Shown here: positions 61,165-64,000 of the stretch, one piece after another
Numbering within the stretch: the first letter of the stretch is position 1
Layout of the letters: every line of letters starts with the position of its first letter
Origin: Sordariomycetes sp. S80-01Y
Taxonomy: Eukaryota > Ascomycota > Sordariomycetes
Assembly (NCBI GenBank): GCA_037042185.1
Contig: JAXQJY010000024.1
Location: 1,054,001 to 1,118,000, forward strand
Reading direction: 5' to 3'
Length of the DNA stretch: 64,000 nucleotides
Made by a program: the position numbers and the translations under genes
The notes under the pieces: generated by a model
What the model was told of the DNA's origin: nothing
Database searches by the model: none
What the model saw: the letters and a program-made list of their open reading frames with translations, nothing else

Positions 61165-63045
61165 ATGACAGCCAAAGACACCGCTTCCACTCGCCATGAT
61201 GAAGAGAGCTTCCCCGACACCATGGAGCAGCAAGCCGATCGTCTTGGCTGTGAGACAGATCTCGGGGCTCTACCTCACGGCTACTACCGCAGCCGCTTCT
61301 TCATCGGGTCCATGATGGCCACGGGTCTGGGTGCGTGGGCTGCCGTTGCAAGTTTCGTACGTCCTTCCGCGCCGAGACAAACAATAAGACTGATGGTTCC
61401 AGGGATACGCCGCCCCCATCTTGGGTCAAATCAATGCCGACCTGGGCCCTGATCCGAGATACACTTGGATCTCATTGGTATACAATGCCGCTCTGGCCAT
61501 CTTCCTCGCCCCGCTGGGTCGATTGACAGATATCTTCGGCCGAAGATACTTCTTCATCGGCGGAGGAGTCCTCGGGGTGGTGGGAAGCATCGTCTGCGCA
61601 ACAGCAACCTCCATCCCAATCCTCATCGGCGGCAACGTGCTGCTGGGCGTATGTTCCGCAACCCAAATGTCGTTCCACTTCGTTATCGGCGAGCTCATCC
61701 CCCTTCGGTACCGCTACATCGGAAACGCGGTGCTGTATCTCTACACTATCCCGGGCTCTGGCCTTGCTCCGTCAATTGCGTACGACTTCATGCAGAAGTA
61801 TCCTTCCGTTGGATGGAGGGGCATATACTGGATGATCCTGGCCATCAACGGCGCGGCTTTGGCATGCTGGGTTCTGTTCTATTTCCCGCCTAGCTTTCAG
61901 AAGAAGCATCGCGGCGAGGAGAACAGCACAGTTGGCTATTGGCTCAAGAACTTTGACTGGCTTGGTTTCTTCCTCCTCGCAGGTGGCTTCTTGGTATTTT
62001 TACTTGGAATGAGTTGGGGAGGTGTGGTTTACCCCTGGAAGTCCGCGGCGACCATCTCGAGTATCGTCATCGGCGTCGTGGTATTGGTCTTGTTCGTTCT
62101 GTGGGAGTTGTACGCGCCGTTGAAGGAGCCATTGATCCCAATGCATCTGTTTAAAAACGGACAGTGGGCGGTGGCGTGTGTTCTTCTGGGTTTGGGTGCC
62201 GGCGTGTACTACGCCTTCGCCATCATCTGGCCAATGCAAGTATCCGTCTTGTATAACAACGGTAACATGGTGTACCTCGGTGGGATCTCCTCTCTCGTCG
62301 GTGTGGGTATCATCGCCGGGCAGATCGTGGGTGGTCTCCTGGCAGCCAAGATTGGAAAGACAAAATACCAGTGCATGGTGGTCTTTACCATTGGCGGGAT
62401 CTTTCTCGCCTGTGAGCCAAAGCCGAATCCCTCGTAAAGTGAGTCACTGACAAGCCAGGTGTCGCCGTCACGACTCCCGACAACAAAGCCACAGCAATTG
62501 CCCTCATGTTCCTCGGCTGCTTCTGGATCGGCTGGAACGAGAGCGTCTGTCTTGCCAACACGACCATCTGCCTGTCCGATCAGCGCGAGATTGGCATCGC
62601 AGGCGGCCTAGGTGCATCCATTCGTGCCGCCATCTGTGCAGTTCTCGTGGCCGTGTATACCACGATTCTCAGCAACCGCATGACTGAAACCACAGCTACA
62701 CGCGTGCCACCTGCTCTCGTCAAGGCAGGGCTTCCGGAGAGCTCAGTCGCCGACTTCCTGGGTGTGGTGAGCACAGCTGGAGTCCTCGCTCCCAGCGATG
62801 CGTATGCCTCCGTTCAAGGTGTATCGGACAGCATAATCAACGTTGGCGTACGGGCATATAAGCTGGCGAATGTGGACGCCTTCAGGACAGTGTATCTGAG
62901 CACAATTGCTTTCTCTGGGCTGGCCATAATTCTGACCTTTTGGGCGCCCAACACAGAGGAGTACATGTCGGATAACGTGGCGGCAACGCTGGGACAGGAT
63001 GGCGGGAGCGCTGGGCAGGCGGCAGGCAAGGAGGTGCCTGTTTGA
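61165..63045 (+). CDS. TRI12-like MFS efflux transporter (three exons)
   Basis: Exons 61165-61356, 61403-62411 and 62459-63045 give 595 residues; introns are 46 and 47 bases (donors GTACGT and GTGAGC). About fourteen membrane segments are visible, as in the DHA2/TRI12 group of drug and siderophore transporters. Motifs include APILGQINADLGPDPRYTWI before TM2, GRLTDIFGRRYFFIGGG in loop 2-3, IGELIPLRYRYIGNAVLYL in TM4-5, and a GxxxGP-like segment TIPGSGLAPSIAYDF in TM5. The N-terminus is long and acidic. The group exports toxic metabolites or carries siderophores; the substrate here is not indicated, and no biosynthetic cluster is adjacent. The second intron is needed to bypass a stop at about 62437. 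Confidence 0.9.
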
Positions 63046-63977
63046 CAAGGGTCCATGTACTCCGTGCGTAGAGACAATTTGATGTCAATGATGCGCTGTT
63101 TATGCGAGAACTTGCAAATAAAACTTTTGCGGTGTAGAAAGGAGTCCACAATGGAGTCCAAAAGTGAAGCTGGTCAAGATGTCTGGCGGGAAGGAGGACC
63201 CCAACCACCACTTTCCGGAGCCAGGCCCACTCAAGCTCCGTTGATCCAGCCCGGTCGCTGGAAGTCAGTGGAGCCCTCAGCCCAGCCACCCCGAGCACCC
63301 GCGTTCCAACGCTGGACCCTTCACATTCATACTCGGATTTGACGAGGACCGAGCTTCAATCGTTACCTTCAATTCTTGCTACTAATTTCTTCATTGCGGC
63401 ACTGTCGCCCAACGCTTCGCAACTGCCATTGCATCCCTTTTCCGCCTGAACACCGCTCGTCGTTGTTCAATCGAGCGCCAACAGCCGAGGACCCATCGCG
63501 ACGGGCATCACCGCATCCTCGACCCGTCGCATCCTACGCGCCGACGTGTCGTACCTCCCTGCCCTGACTCACGATACCTTCGTCCATCATCCGACTCGCT
63601 TCCCCCCCGAGCCAGACCCGCGCGCCCACCTGCCAGCAAACGACGGTGGGTAATCGCTGCGTGCACAGTGCCTGCGCGCCCTGCATATCGACGTGGCAGG
63701 CTCCTTGCAGCCTATTGGAGTTGGGCTCGAGAATACCCAAGGCCGCCCAACTGTCGCTCCCCAAGGCTTTAAAGGAAGCTTGCACGACTGGGCGAGGCAA
63801 CCGCGCGCGAAGTACCCGAATCTCACTGTAGTGAGCGGCACACGATCCAAACCTTGGAAGCTTTCCCCGCCGCCGGCACTGCGCCTCACGTACAATCCGG
63901 CGCATCCCGCCACGGAACATCATCATCATCACTAGCATCGTCGATAGCATCAATCTTCGGGAAGAGTAGGAAACGCA
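63046..63977. other. Intergenic region, no gene seen
   Basis: Frames on both strands (63376-63953) are GC-composition artefacts without motifs. Its right end has a CAT triplet run near 63915, probably leader of the next gene. Confidence 0.4.
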
Positions 63978-64000
63978 ATGGCTGCCTCGTCGGTGCTGAG
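63978..64000 (+). CDS. Possible start of a gene cut by the right edge
   Basis: An ATG in good fungal context (ACGCAATGG) opens MAASSVL and runs off the window after seven codons. Nothing more can be said about identity. An upstream leader with CAT-rich simple sequence precedes it. Confidence 0.3.

Overview
The window is a piece of a filamentous ascomycete genome. Most genes carry short introns of about 45-60 bases with GTRAGT-type donors and CTRAC-like branch points. Third codon positions are GC-rich, and several families are typical of Pezizomycotina (Ppo fatty-acid oxygenase, RTA1 proteins, WSC proteins, CAP10-type GT90). Secreted plant-polymer enzymes (PL3 pectate lyase) suggest a plant-associated Sordariomycete. 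The genus cannot be fixed from sequence alone. No tRNA, rRNA, CRISPR or intact transposon was recognised.

Layout. 1-10.6 kb holds a cut-off gene, a FAD monooxygenase, saccharopine dehydrogenase (lysine synthesis, with Gcn4/CPC1-type sites upstream), a hypothetical protein, a secreted PAF-acetylhydrolase-like esterase, an SDR and a cyclase-fold hydrolase. 11.4-16.5 kb holds a small secreted cysteine-rich protein, a hypothetical gene with an in-frame stop followed by coding-like sequence, and a nine-exon-scale (eight exons in my model) secreted six-hairpin glycosidase. 17.9-21.1 kb holds an RTA1 membrane protein followed by two decayed genes, a ketopantoate-reductase-like fragment and an NRPS condensation-domain fragment, joined back to back.

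22.5-33 kb is a carbohydrate-use block. It contains a sugar porter, an NADP-dependent MDR reductase, an intracellular alpha-glucosidase divergent from a maltose-type permease, and an intracellular GH43 beta-xylosidase with three XlnR-like motifs upstream. 35-40.4 kb encodes cell-surface and secreted proteins: a WSC/CX4C-repeat GPI-type protein, a PL3 pectate lyase, a phage-type GH24 lysozyme, and a small hydrophilic protein.

40.6-44.1 kb is a Ppo-type dioxygenase-P450 (psi-factor/oxylipin synthesis). 46.9-54.2 kb is housekeeping: an AMSH-type deubiquitinase, prefoldin subunit 6, Vps4 and a long mitochondrial transcription factor. Vps4 and AMSH act in the same ESCRT/endosome pathway. 54.6-63 kb holds a CAP10-like glycosyltransferase, arginase (with a GATA triplet and a threefold CCCCTAAGTG repeat in its long upstream region) and a TRI12-like MFS efflux pump. 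A possible new gene starts at the right edge.

Exon models were made by reading splice signals and checking that frames and family motifs join; each listed exon set sums to a multiple of three. None has been tested against transcripts.
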